Source of the DNA: Lysobacterales bacterium
GTDB taxonomy: Bacteria; Pseudomonadota; Gammaproteobacteria; Xanthomonadales; SZUA-36
Direction of reading: 5' to 3'
Assembly (NCBI GenBank): GCA_013042915.1
Contig: JABDPF010000084.1
Coordinates: 1 to 49,499, forward strand
Length of the DNA: 49,499 nt
The notes beneath the pieces were generated by a model, which worked only from the letters and a program-made list of their open reading frames with translations, was not told where the DNA came from and searched no databases. Shown piece by piece: positions 13,496-21,263 of the stretch; positions within the stretch are counted from its first letter, which is position 1; every line of letters begins with the position of its first letter. The position numbers and the translations under genes are program-made.

Positions 13496-14962
13496 ATGAA
13501 AACCCTGTTTTCCAGGATTCTGCTTGCGCAGGTGGTTGCCGTGGTTCTCGCGCTGGCCGTGGTAACCGTCATTACCCGGGTCAGTCTGACGCTCGGCTTT
13601 GAGGCCTTCCTTCAACAGCAGGAAGCGGCTGTGCTGCGTCAGGTCGCCCCGCTGTTTGCGGACGTGCATCGTCGCAGCCCGGGCTGGGGTGCCCTGCGTG
13701 ACAAGCCGGAAAACTGGCGACGCATCTGGCGTTTGAACCGCGCCGTCGATGGTCCGTCGCGCCGGGGCCCCGGTCCCGGACCGGGACGTGAACGCCCACG
13801 CGACGCCGCAGAGGTTGCGGCCACCCCGGGGCTTGATCCGGAGTTTCGCTGGATGGCCCGGCCGGGCCGAGGCATGCTGCGTGAGCGGCTGTTCCTGCTG
13901 GATGCCGAACGGAACCACGTTGCCGGTGCCCGCCCGGACTCGATCGATGAACACGCCCTCGAGCCCATCCACGACACCGGCCAGACCGTCGGCTGGATCG
14001 GATTCACGGCGACCGATGCCGTGGTGCCGCCAGACGCGCAACGTTTCCTCGGCGGCCAATTGAAAATTACGGCCCTGGCTCTGGCCATCGCCCTGGTCGT
14101 GGCAGTGGTGCTTGCCTGGACGTTGGCGGGTACCGTGAGCCGTCCGGTTCAGCGCATGGCCCAAACGGTGCGCCGGCTCAGCCGAGGTGATTACGAGGCG
14201 CGCGCACCGCAGGGCTCGACAGACGAGATCGGCCGCTTGTCATCGCACGTTAACCAGTTGGCCGCGTCGCTGCACAAAAATCGAACCGCACGCCAGCGTT
14301 GGATGGCCGAAATCGCCCACGAACTGCGCACGCCGGTGGCCGTCATGAAAGGGGAAATCGAGGCCATCGCCGACGGCGTGCGAGCGGTGGACGCACGGAC
14401 TACTGCGTCCCTGCTAGAAGAGGTCGATCAGTTGGCCCGAATGGTCGACGACCTGCAGGCGCTTGCCCTGGCCGACGCGGGCGCCCTGGATTTGAGAAAG
14501 GAGTCCGTCGACCTGGCGGAGCTTGCCGCGCAGGCGGCCGACACGTTCCGTTCGCGGCTCGCAGAGCGAGGCATCCGGCTCGATACCCGGCTGCAAAAGG
14601 ACGTTTGCGTGATCGGCGACACGCAGAGATTGCGGCAGTTGCTTCACAACCTGCTGGAGAACACCACCCGCTATACCGAGCACGGGGGATCGGTTCGACT
14701 CGATGTGTCCGGTGGTCCGGCTGCTCGCTTGAGGGTCGAGGATTCAGGCCCCGGCGTGGATGACGATCAGTTGGGCCATTTGTTCGACCGTTTCTACCGC
14801 GTCGAGGGCAGCCGGGCCCGTGCGACCGGGGGGTCCGGCCTGGGCCTGTCGATTTGCCGCACCATCGTCGAGGCACACGGCGGAAGTCTGCGCGCGGAGC
14901 ACGGCGAAACAGGCGGTTTGTCGATCTGCGCCGAGCTGCCATTGAATGGGGGTGCTGGGTGA
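13496..14962 (+). CDS. baeS: Envelope-stress sensor histidine kinase, BaeS-like
   Basis: Inner-membrane sensor kinase of 488 residues. TM1 is about 8-33; a periplasmic part of about 150 residues, rich in Arg/Pro/Gly around 88-104, follows; TM2 is about 190-212, then HAMP (to about 265). The H-box MAEIAHELRTPVAV has the phosphoacceptor His275. The N-box (NLLENTTRYTE), G1 (DSGPGV) and G2 (GSGLGL) are intact. The H-box context (HELRTPVAVxxGExEAxxDGVR) is that of BaeS. The gene precedes baeR with a 4-base overlap (GTGA) and diverges from a Spy-like gene, the known output of this pathway. Confidence 0.88.
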   Translation: MKTLFSRILLAQVVAVVLALAVVTVITRVSLTLGFEAFLQQQEAAVLRQVAPLFADVHRRSPGWGALRDKPENWRRIWRLNRAVDGPSRRGPGPGPGRERPRDAAEVAATPGLDPEFRWMARPGRGMLRERLFLLDAERNHVAGARPDSIDEHALEPIHDTGQTVGWIGFTATDAVVPPDAQRFLGGQLKITALALAIALVVAVVLAWTLAGTVSRPVQRMAQTVRRLSRGDYEARAPQGSTDEIGRLSSHVNQLAASLHKNRTARQRWMAEIAHELRTPVAVMKGEIEAIADGVRAVDARTTASLLEEVDQLARMVDDLQALALADAGALDLRKESVDLAELAAQAADTFRSRLAERGIRLDTRLQKDVCVIGDTQRLRQLLHNLLENTTRYTEHGGSVRLDVSGGPAARLRVEDSGPGVDDDQLGHLFDRFYRVEGSRARATGGSGLGLSICRTIVEAHGGSLRAEHGETGGLSICAELPLNGGAG

Positions 14963-15633
14963 GTAGGCAAAGCGTATTGATCGTAGAGGATGAGCCCAAG
15001 ATTTCGGCCTTGCTGTCGGACTACCTTCAGGCACGGGGCGGGTATGCCACCGAGATCCTGGATCGCGGGGATACGGTGCTGGATCACATCCGGTCCAAGC
15101 CGCCCGACCTGGTCCTGCTCGACCTCATGCTGCCCGGCCTGGATGGCATCGAGGTGTGCAAGCTCATTCGTCGCGAGAGCCAGGTGCCCATCATCATGGT
15201 GACCGCGCGCGTCGAAGAAATCGATCGCCTGCTGGGCCTCGAGCTTGGTGCAGACGATTACATTTGCAAACCGTTCTCTCCCAGCGAGGTGGTGGCGCGG
15301 GTCAAGGCCGTGCTGCGCCGCGGCGGGGGTGCCGGCGAGGTAACCGTCAGTGGGCTGGAAATCGATGAATCGAAACACATCGCGCGCTACGGGGGTCGGG
15401 CGTTGACGCTGACGCCGGTTGAATTCTCGTTACTCAAAGCCCTGGCTGGCCAGGAAGGCCGGGTGTTTTCCCGGGATCAGTTGATGAACGAAATGTATAG
15501 CGATTACCGGGTGGTGAGTGATCGCGCGGTGGATACCCACATCAAGAACCTGCGGCGCAAGCTCGATGAAGCCAGCGATGGCCGTGAGATGATCGAGTCC
15601 GTTTACGGCCTCGGCTATCGATTTAGATCCTGA
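14959..15633 (+). CDS. baeR: Response regulator, BaeR-like (OmpR family)
   Basis: A 224-residue transcription factor partner of the preceding kinase. Receiver domain: acidic pair at E10-D11, phosphoacceptor D55 in LVLLDLMLPG, T82 and K104 in DDYICKPFSP. A winged-helix DNA-binding domain follows (LTLTPVEFSLLKALAGQEGR ... VDTHIKNLRRKL). The stretch VTARVEEIDRLLGLELGADD is very close to E. coli BaeR. The start is GTG at 14959, overlapping the baeS stop; a longer upstream frame would lie inside baeS and adds no domain. Confidence 0.9.
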   Translation: MSRQSVLIVEDEPKISALLSDYLQARGGYATEILDRGDTVLDHIRSKPPDLVLLDLMLPGLDGIEVCKLIRRESQVPIIMVTARVEEIDRLLGLELGADDYICKPFSPSEVVARVKAVLRRGGGAGEVTVSGLEIDESKHIARYGGRALTLTPVEFSLLKALAGQEGRVFSRDQLMNEMYSDYRVVSDRAVDTHIKNLRRKLDEASDGREMIESVYGLGYRFRS

Positions 15634-15640
15634 AGATCGA

Positions 15641-15662
15641 GCCGGTTTCCGGCCGCGTTTTT
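15641..15662 (+). terminator. Possible intrinsic terminator after baeR
   Basis: GCCGG-TTT-CCGGC (15641-15653) forms a short GC hairpin 8 bp after the baeR stop, followed after CGCG by five T (15658-15662). The stem is short and the T run is separated from it, so the call is tentative. Confidence 0.4.
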
Positions 15663-15711
15663 GGCCGTTTTCCTGCAGGACCCGGGCGCTTTCTGCGCTA
15701 GGGTGGTTCCC

Positions 15712-16020
15712 ATGGTCATCAAACCCCTGTTGATTCCCGCCGTGCTTGCCGCGTTTCTCCTGGGAAGCGCAGGCGCCCCGGCAGACAGTTACCGTTGCGG
15801 GCGAAAACTCATTCGCACCGGCGACGAAGTCTCCAAACTGATCGAGGTCTGTGGGCAACCCCGGCGCAAGGACAGTGGAAAGCAAACCCTCGTGGTTGAC
15901 GGCCGTCTGCGGCAGGTCAAGGTGCAGCGATGGCATTACCGGATGGGTTCGCGCCGGCTGGAGCGCGTGGTGATGCTCTACCGGGGTAAAGTTGCGGCTA
16001 TCGAGGTGGCCCCGCGCTGA
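15712..16020 (+). CDS. DUF2845 exported protein
   Basis: A small protein of 102 residues from the ATG at 15712, which begins a clean signal peptide (KPLLIPAVLAAFLLGSAGAP, cleavage near ADS). The mature part opens with YRCGRKLIRTGDEVSKLIEV and CGQP, the two-Cys, G-D-x-x pattern of DUF2845, then a basic beta-rich tail (QRWHYRMGS). Function of the family is unknown; it is periplasmic or membrane-associated. Its last 23 bp overlap the 3' end of the convergent amidase gene. An upstream start at 15661 would only add residues before the signal peptide. Confidence 0.8.
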   Translation: MVIKPLLIPAVLAAFLLGSAGAPADSYRCGRKLIRTGDEVSKLIEVCGQPRRKDSGKQTLVVDGRLRQVKVQRWHYRMGSRRLERVVMLYRGKVAAIEVAPR

Positions 16021-16588
16021 CCGGTTTGAGCGCCGGGACGGGGGTATCAAAAAACTCCAGACCAATAGCGGCGGTAAACCGCGGCCAGGGAAACAGCGGC
16101 CCGGGGTCGACCTTGCGGCGGATCTGCGTTGCGGGGTCATCCTCGGCGGGCAACCGCTCCCGGTCAAGGTGTTCGTGCCCGCTGACCCGGCGCAGCGAGG
16201 GTATGGCGCCACGCAGGACGTTAATAAGCCGGACCAGATTTTCGAGTTGGGGCCGAGTGTAGGGTTCTCTCATTTCCTGGTGGTCACTTCGATACCAGTG
16301 GGGAAAGCGGCCGGGGTGGTCGAGCTCGATGCCGATACTGCACTCGTTGAAACCCCTCACATGGTGCGCCACCCGGTCAATGGGAACCCATTCTTCGATA
16401 CGACCACTTCGTTCTATGTAGTAGTGTCCTGAGTTGCCTGTTCGAGATTCGTGGTTGACGAGGCGCTCACCGTATTGCCTGGCGGTCGCAAGATCAGGTA
16501 ACTCCGTGCAATGGATTACTACCAGGTCGATGTGATCGACCGGGCGCTTGTCGAGCCGCTCGACATAAGACAGGTGATCGACAAACAC
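15998..16588 (-). CDS. AmpD-like N-acetylmuramoyl-L-alanine amidase (Amidase_2)
   Basis: A 196-residue zinc amidase of the AmpD type, which cuts the lactyl-amide bond between (anhydro)muramic acid and the stem peptide during wall recycling. Likely zinc ligands are His26 (VVIHCTE), His138 (SGHEHLD) and Asp161 (KVDPGPLFPW). GNSGHYYIERSGRIEEWVP and CSIGIELDHPG are family motifs. Compared with E. coli AmpD there are about 13 extra residues between the second and third ligand. No signal peptide is seen, so cytoplasmic. The start appears to be GTG. It follows the DUF2333 gene by 15 bp. Confidence 0.88.
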   Translation of the reverse strand: MFVDHLSYVERLDKRPVDHIDLVVIHCTELPDLATARQYGERLVNHESRTGNSGHYYIERSGRIEEWVPIDRVAHHVRGFNECSIGIELDHPGRFPHWYRSDHQEMREPYTRPQLENLVRLINVLRGAIPSLRRVSGHEHLDRERLPAEDDPATQIRRKVDPGPLFPWPRFTAAIGLEFFDTPVPALKPVSAGPPR

Positions 16589-16603
16589 GCGGCCGTTTCC
16601 GAC

Positions 16604-17617
16604 TCAGCCTTCCTGCAACAGCTTGCGAAGGTCGATGATGGCGGCGTTGGCCCGGGAGATGTAGTTGGCCATGATCAGGGAGTGGTTGGCAAACATGCCG
16701 AACTGGCTGCCGTTGAGCACCATCGGGGCGCGCAAAGGTTCCTGGGTGGCTTCGAGCTCGCGAATGATCTGGCGAAAGCTGACGGTTGCGTTTTTCTTGC
16801 GCAACACGTCCTCGAAATCGACCTCCATGGCGTGCAGGAAGTGCACCAGCGCCCAGGCCGTGCCGCGGGCCTCGTAGAACACATCATCGATCTCGGTCCA
16901 CGGCGTCTTGACCACCACCACGTCCGGCGAATCGGTTGACTGGCGGGCTTCAGTTTCTCCCGACAAGTCAGTGTTCAGCCGGACCTGGCCCACGCTCGCG
17001 GACAAGCGCTGTGACAGAGAACCGAGTCGCTTTTCGACAATCGCCAGCCAGTCGGTCAGGTTGTCAGCGCGGGCGAAGAACTGGGCGTCGGGGCTGGTCG
17101 GAGAGGACAGGCGCACCAGGTAGCGCTCGACAGCCTCCATACCCTTGACATAGCGGCCCTCCGTATCGGGGGGAATCCACCGGGCACTGTCATAGTGGAA
17201 CAGGGGGTCGGCCTGGGAGAGGTCGGGATCCTCGGTAGATTGTGTTTGGGATCGGCTGAAGTCGTTGCGCAGGGTGCGAGCCAGATCGCGAACCTGAACC
17301 AGCACGCCGTATTCCCAGTTGGGTACGTTGTCCAGGAAAATCCAGGGCGGCATGATGTCGTTGGACAAGTATCCGCCCCGTTTGTCGAGCATCCCTTCCA
17401 CGGTTTCAATCAACGTGGTCGTGGTCGTGTAACCGGTGACGACCTGGTGCCCGTGGGCCTGCGCATGCAGGGTCGCCCGGGCCACCGGGTTGAAGGTCGG
17501 CGGCTCGTGGTTGAGAAAAAACATCGCGACCAGGGTCACGACGACCAGCAGGGTTGGCACGCCCATCCACAGGACGCGCGCCTTGTCCGACATTTGACTG
17601 AACATGTCTGCAAACAT
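16604..17617 (-). CDS. DUF2333 membrane-anchored protein
   Basis: A 337-residue protein with one N-terminal transmembrane segment (about 17-36, WMGVPTLLVVVTLVAMFFL) and a large, probably periplasmic helical domain. PPWIFLDNVPNWEYGVLVQV, then DLARTLRNDFSRSQ, and the C-terminus NHSLIMANYISRANAAIIDL match DUF2333, a conserved gammaproteobacterial family without known function. It forms a two-gene unit with the AmpD-like amidase 15 bp downstream, which hints at cell-wall work; that link is inference. Confidence 0.85.
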   Translation of the reverse strand: MFADMFSQMSDKARVLWMGVPTLLVVVTLVAMFFLNHEPPTFNPVARATLHAQAHGHQVVTGYTTTTTLIETVEGMLDKRGGYLSNDIMPPWIFLDNVPNWEYGVLVQVRDLARTLRNDFSRSQTQSTEDPDLSQADPLFHYDSARWIPPDTEGRYVKGMEAVERYLVRLSSPTSPDAQFFARADNLTDWLAIVEKRLGSLSQRLSASVGQVRLNTDLSGETEARQSTDSPDVVVVKTPWTEIDDVFYEARGTAWALVHFLHAMEVDFEDVLRKKNATVSFRQIIRELEATQEPLRAPMVLNGSQFGMFANHSLIMANYISRANAAIIDLRKLLQEG

Positions 17618-17694
17618 ACCAGAAGGCGAAGCACTTCGCCTGTGTCAAAAGGGCCCCAGGCCGAGGCGAGGATAAGGGGTTTGCCGGGAAGAAT

Positions 17695-18408
17695 TCAGGA
17701 GCGGTCGGACTGAACCACCAGCGAATCTTGCAGCACGGCGTAATATTCGCTCAATTGGTCGCGGTTCGACCCGATCACCGCGGCGGATCCCCTCTCCAGG
17801 TCGACCAGGAGGACGTCCATCTCGTCGAACGCCCACCGTTCACCATCCTCCACGTCGGTCTCCGGCATGAAAATCACCGTCAGCGGGCCATCGTGGGTGT
17901 GCAACACCATGTGCACTCCTTTGCCATCGGGGGTCGGGCAGAATTTCACCAAGCCCACGATATTGGCCAGTGCCGGCTCGGCGTCGAGACCGAACTCAGC
18001 CAACACTTCGTGGACGTTCCCGTAGCCAGCTTCGAACGACTCGGCCACCAACCGTCCGCCGTCGTGTCGGTAATGGTCCATTACGTATGCTTCGACCGAA
18101 GGCCAGTCGGGCGCTGCACGCCAGCTCAATCCCGCTGCGCCGACGGCCATCAGCAGGCCGGCCGCCAACGCCACCGGCCACCAGCGCCGGCCATGGTTTT
18201 TGCCCGCGGGGATCGTCCTGAGCGTGTCGATCAAGTCGGCCGGAACGGGTGTGTTAAGCGCTCGTTCGAGGCGGTGCTCGAACTGTTCCGCCTCGGCGAC
18301 TGCCGCCCGATGCTCGCTCGAGGCGTCGCGCGCAGCCAGCATTTCTGCATCTTCGCTGCGCGGCTCGGCGCCCAACCGCCTTTTGAACTCAGAAAAGTTC
18401 ATGGACAT
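17695..18408 (-). CDS. DUF3379 membrane protein, probable anti-sigma factor
   Basis: A 237-residue protein with a cytoplasmic N-terminal part of about 75 residues (SEFKRRLGAEPRSEDAEMLA ... NTPVPADLIDTL), a single transmembrane segment (about 76-96) and a periplasmic C-terminal domain. The N-terminal signature and layout are those of DUF3379. Its start lies inside the 3' end of the ECF sigma gene (20-bp overlap), the usual arrangement of a membrane anti-sigma factor with its sigma. There is no zinc HxxxCxxC motif. The anti-sigma role is inferred from topology and context. Confidence 0.8.
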   Translation of the reverse strand: MSMNFSEFKRRLGAEPRSEDAEMLAARDASSEHRAAVAEAEQFEHRLERALNTPVPADLIDTLRTIPAGKNHGRRWWPVALAAGLLMAVGAAGLSWRAAPDWPSVEAYVMDHYRHDGGRLVAESFEAGYGNVHEVLAEFGLDAEPALANIVGLVKFCPTPDGKGVHMVLHTHDGPLTVIFMPETDVEDGERWAFDEMDVLLVDLERGSAAVIGSNRDQLSEYYAVLQDSLVVQSDRS

Positions 18409-18916
18409 TGCCTGTTACTCCGTCTTTTTGCAGCTTCTTTTTGAGCTGCTCGCGCGCCCTGAACAGCTGTGTCATCACGGCGCTTTTACTTATCCCGAGC
18501 TCCTCTGCAATTTCCTTGCAACTGCTCCCCAGCACCGTTTGCAGCAGCAGAGGATCTCGGTACTTCGGCGCCAGCTGCATGATGCCCTGGCGCAACATCT
18601 GTACTTCGGCGCGGTCGTCTGGCTCCAGTTCGTCGTCGTCCGGCACGACCACGGTATCCACGTCGGTGAACTTCGGCACCTTGCGTTCGAAGGTGCGGGC
18701 GTATTCCCGACGCAGGATCGTAATCAGCCAACTCTTCGCGGCGCGCGTTTCTTTCAGGCTGTCGATCGCTTTCCAGGCCCGAAGAAACGTTTCCTGAACC
18801 AAGTCCTTGGCCAATGCGTCGTTGCCACAAAGCCACATCGCGTACCGGTAAAGGTCGGCGCCGTATTCCCGGGCCAGTTCGTCGAACTTCGCGGTACGTT
18901 GGCGTTCTATGCTCAT
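18389..18916 (-). CDS. ECF RNA polymerase sigma factor
   Basis: A 175-residue group IV sigma factor. Region 2 is ADLYRYAMWLCGNDALAKDL then VQETFLRAWKAIDSLK; region 4 is RDPLLLQTVLGSSCKEIAEE then LGISKSAVMTQLFRAREQLK. The start is placed at the ATG at 18916, with a TTGGAG ribosome-binding site about 13 bases upstream; the 60 residues before it in the same frame do not look like a sigma factor. The gene overlaps the DUF3379 partner downstream. A good ECF-type promoter at 18960-18988 suggests autoregulation. Confidence 0.93.
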   Translation of the reverse strand: MSIERQRTAKFDELAREYGADLYRYAMWLCGNDALAKDLVQETFLRAWKAIDSLKETRAAKSWLITILRREYARTFERKVPKFTDVDTVVVPDDDELEPDDRAEVQMLRQGIMQLAPKYRDPLLLQTVLGSSCKEIAEELGISKSAVMTQLFRAREQLKKKLQKDGVTGNVHELF

Positions 18917-18959
18917 GACCGGCAGGCTGCTCCAAAACTTGCAAAAAGTTCCATCCCCC

Positions 18960-18988
18960 TGAGACAGAACGAAAGTGCTCGAGGTTCC
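18960..18988 (-). promoter_or_regulatory. ECF-type promoter upstream of the sigma gene
   Basis: On the minus strand GGAACC (18983-18988) is followed after 17 bases by GTCTCA (18960-18965). This resembles the RpoE-type -35 GGAACTT and -10 GTCTAA. It lies 44 bp upstream of the sigma factor ATG, where an autoregulated promoter is expected. Which sigma reads it is inference. Confidence 0.55.
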
Positions 18989-19130
18989 CCGGGGCCTCGG
19001 CGGGCCCGTCGGGGAATGGAAAAACGATAGCCCTTCGCGGGTACTGCGTGCAACAAGGGGTCGGGCGGCAAGGGTTTTCATTGTGACTAATGGCACTTAA
19101 TTCATAGGTCACGAACACGCACCCTTTCGC

Positions 19131-19159
19131 TTGATACCACGGTCTCTACGGGCTAGGCT
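19131..19159 (+). promoter_or_regulatory. Sigma70-like promoter for the pcm-like/tolC unit
   Basis: TTGATA (19131-19136), 17-bp spacer, TAGGCT (19154-19159). It would give a leader of about 40 bases before the ATG at 19208. No other gene lies between it and that start. Confidence 0.45.
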
Positions 19160-19207
19160 TGGCGGTTCTTGACTGCTATCGGAATGGCCCAGAGACGGAG
19201 CATGAAC

Positions 19208-19861
19208 ATGAACTTCGAACAAGCGCGCTTCAACATGGTGGAACAGCAGATCCGTCCCTGGGAAGTTTTGGACGCCCGGGTGTTGTCCCTGCTGCAGACC
19301 ATACCTCGCGAGGACTTCGTGCCGGTCCAATACCGCAAGCTGGCCTTTGCGGACATGGCGATACCGATGGAAGCCAACCAGGTGATGATGCGACCCAAGA
19401 TCGAGGCGCGAATGCTGCAGGCACTGGATGTTAAGGCAGACGAGACCGTTCTGGAGATTGGCACCGGCAGCGGGTTCATCACCGCCTGCCTGGCTGACCA
19501 GGCCCAGCACGTGGTCAGCGTGGAGATCGTCGAAGAGTTGCATCGTGAGGCCAAGGCCCGGCTGGACTCCCGCGGCGTCACCAACGTCGAGTACTTTTGC
19601 GATGATGCCATGGGCGATTGGCAGCCCGAGCAGGCACACGACGTGGTGGTCGTGACGGGTTCGGTGCCGAGCGTGCCGGAGACGTTTCTCGGTTGGGTGA
19701 ACCCGGGTGGTCGGATGTTCGTCGTACGGGGAGAGTCACCCGCGATGGAGGCTTGCCTGATGACCCGCAAGGGCGTCAGCGAGTGGTTGGTAGAAAGCCT
19801 GTTCGAAACCGATCTTCCCCGCCTGGTCAACGCCACGCCGGAGCCGGAATTCGAATTCTAA
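19208..19861 (+). CDS. Protein-L-isoaspartate O-methyltransferase family protein
   Basis: SAM-dependent methyltransferase of 217 residues related to Pcm, which repairs isoaspartyl residues in aged proteins. Visible are VEQQIRPWEVLDARVLSLLQ, the PCMT loop IPREDFVPVQYRKLAFAD and SAM motif I VLEIGTGSGFITACLA. The start is put at the ATG at 19208 because GGAG lies 7 bases upstream; two earlier ATGs are too close to it or have none. The gene directly precedes tolC, an arrangement common in Gammaproteobacteria, where the protein is often annotated simply as a Pcm homologue. The true substrate may differ from that of E. coli Pcm. Confidence 0.88.
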   Translation: MNFEQARFNMVEQQIRPWEVLDARVLSLLQTIPREDFVPVQYRKLAFADMAIPMEANQVMMRPKIEARMLQALDVKADETVLEIGTGSGFITACLADQAQHVVSVEIVEELHREAKARLDSRGVTNVEYFCDDAMGDWQPEQAHDVVVVTGSVPSVPETFLGWVNPGGRMFVVRGESPAMEACLMTRKGVSEWLVESLFETDLPRLVNATPEPEFEF

Positions 19862-19913
19862 AAACCCGGTGGCAGCGCGAGCCGATCAGCCGGACAAAAA
19901 CGGGAGTCATTTG

Positions 19914-21263
19914 ATGACATTCAGAAACAAGTTCATGGCACTGGCCGGCGCAAGCCTGTTTGTGGCCACACCGGTGCAGGCGGTCGATCTGATCGGTGTT
20001 TACGAGCTGGCGCTTGACTACGATCCGACCCTCGCTGCAGAGGCGTTTCGCCTGGAAGCGACTGAGGAAAACAAGGCCATAGCGCGCGCCAATCTGCTGC
20101 CGCAACTCGGCGCAACCGGGGTTTGGAACTGGGGCACGAACAAGACGACGGTGCCCGGGCTCGAGCTGGATGACTCGGACATAGAAACCAACAACTACGG
20201 CGTCGATTTGCGCCAAAGCCTCTATCGCCAGGCCAATTACGAATCACTGGACGTTGCCCGTGGCCAGATCAGCCAGGCCCAGGCGGTTTACGAACTGACC
20301 TACCAGGACCTCCTCCTGCGGGTTTCCGAGTCCTATTTCACCGTCCTGACGCTGCTCGACGGCGTGACCTTCGCCGAGGCCGAAGAGAAGGCCTTCCAAC
20401 GCCAGTTCGAGCAGGCTGAACAGCGATTCGAGGTCGGCCTGACGGCCGTGACGGACGTTCACGAGGCGCGCGCTTCTTATGACAACGCCCGGGCTCGCGC
20501 GATCGTCGCGCGGAACAGCCTGGCCGACGCGCAGGAAGCCCTGTTTGAAATCACCGGCCGTCGCTTCGAAGAATACGATGCGCTGCAGGAAACGCTGCCA
20601 CTCGTGGAGCCGGATCCGAACAGCGCCGAGGCCTGGGTGCAGATGGCACTGCAAAGCAACCCGCAGGTGATCGCGGCGCGTGCGGCCCTGGAAACCGCTG
20701 AAGCCAACATGCGCCTGGCCAGGGCGGGTCATTTTCCAACCCTGGACCTGGTGGCCGGCTACAGCCAGTTCACCAATGAGAAATACGTCTACCGTGATTT
20801 CATCAACGGCGTCGAGTTGACCACCGACCTGCAGAACGACGACACCAGTTTCGGACTGATCCTGGATATCCCGCTGTACGAGGGTGGCCGGGTCAGCGCG
20901 CAAACCCGCCGGGCTCATCATCTGATGGACGCCGTTGGCTCGGATCTCGACCAGGTCAACAACGCGATCGTGCGCCAGGCCCAGAACGCGTACCGCGCCG
21001 TGCTGGCCGGGATCCAGGAAGTGCAAGCGTTCGAACAGGCCCGCATTTCCGCGGAGAGCGCGCTGGAAGCGACCCAGGCCGGTTTCGAGGTCGGCACGCG
21101 AACCATCGTGGACGTGCTGATTGCCGAACAGCGTAAATTCCAGGCGGAACGAGACAATTCCATCGCACGCCATGCTTACATCCTGCGCCATCTTGCGCTC
21201 AAAGGCGTGGCCGGACTGCTGGGTTCGGAGGACCTGGCGGCCGTCAACCAGCTTCTCGAGTAA
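19914..21263 (+). CDS. tolC: TolC family outer-membrane channel protein
   Basis: Outer-membrane efflux and type I secretion channel of 449 residues from the ATG at 19914, with GGAG 8 bases upstream. A signal peptide spans about 1-23 (cleavage after ...TPVQA). The mature protein has the duplicated TolC pattern: DLIGVYELALDYDPTLAAEA ... YRQANYESLDVARGQISQAQ in the first repeat, AEANMRLARAGHFPTLDLVA and LYEGGRVSAQTRRA in the second, ending GTRTIVDVLIAEQRKFQAER. It partners with inner-membrane pumps not seen here. The last 20 bp overlap the convergent waaA. Confidence 0.94.
   Translation: MTFRNKFMALAGASLFVATPVQAVDLIGVYELALDYDPTLAAEAFRLEATEENKAIARANLLPQLGATGVWNWGTNKTTVPGLELDDSDIETNNYGVDLRQSLYRQANYESLDVARGQISQAQAVYELTYQDLLLRVSESYFTVLTLLDGVTFAEAEEKAFQRQFEQAEQRFEVGLTAVTDVHEARASYDNARARAIVARNSLADAQEALFEITGRRFEEYDALQETLPLVEPDPNSAEAWVQMALQSNPQVIAARAALETAEANMRLARAGHFPTLDLVAGYSQFTNEKYVYRDFINGVELTTDLQNDDTSFGLILDIPLYEGGRVSAQTRRAHHLMDAVGSDLDQVNNAIVRQAQNAYRAVLAGIQEVQAFEQARISAESALEATQAGFEVGTRTIVDVLIAEQRKFQAERDNSIARHAYILRHLALKGVAGLLGSEDLAAVNQLLE

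Noticed and set aside
18946-18953. A second GGAACTT-like element (minus strand) close to the sigma ATG
   Set aside because: It would place the start of transcription at or inside the gene, and no matching -10 follows; the element at 18983-18988 fits better.
18917-19096. N-terminal extension of the first ECF sigma factor by 60 residues
   Set aside because: Sequence is unlike sigma region 1 or 2, contains the probable promoter, and the ATG at 18916 has a ribosome-binding site.
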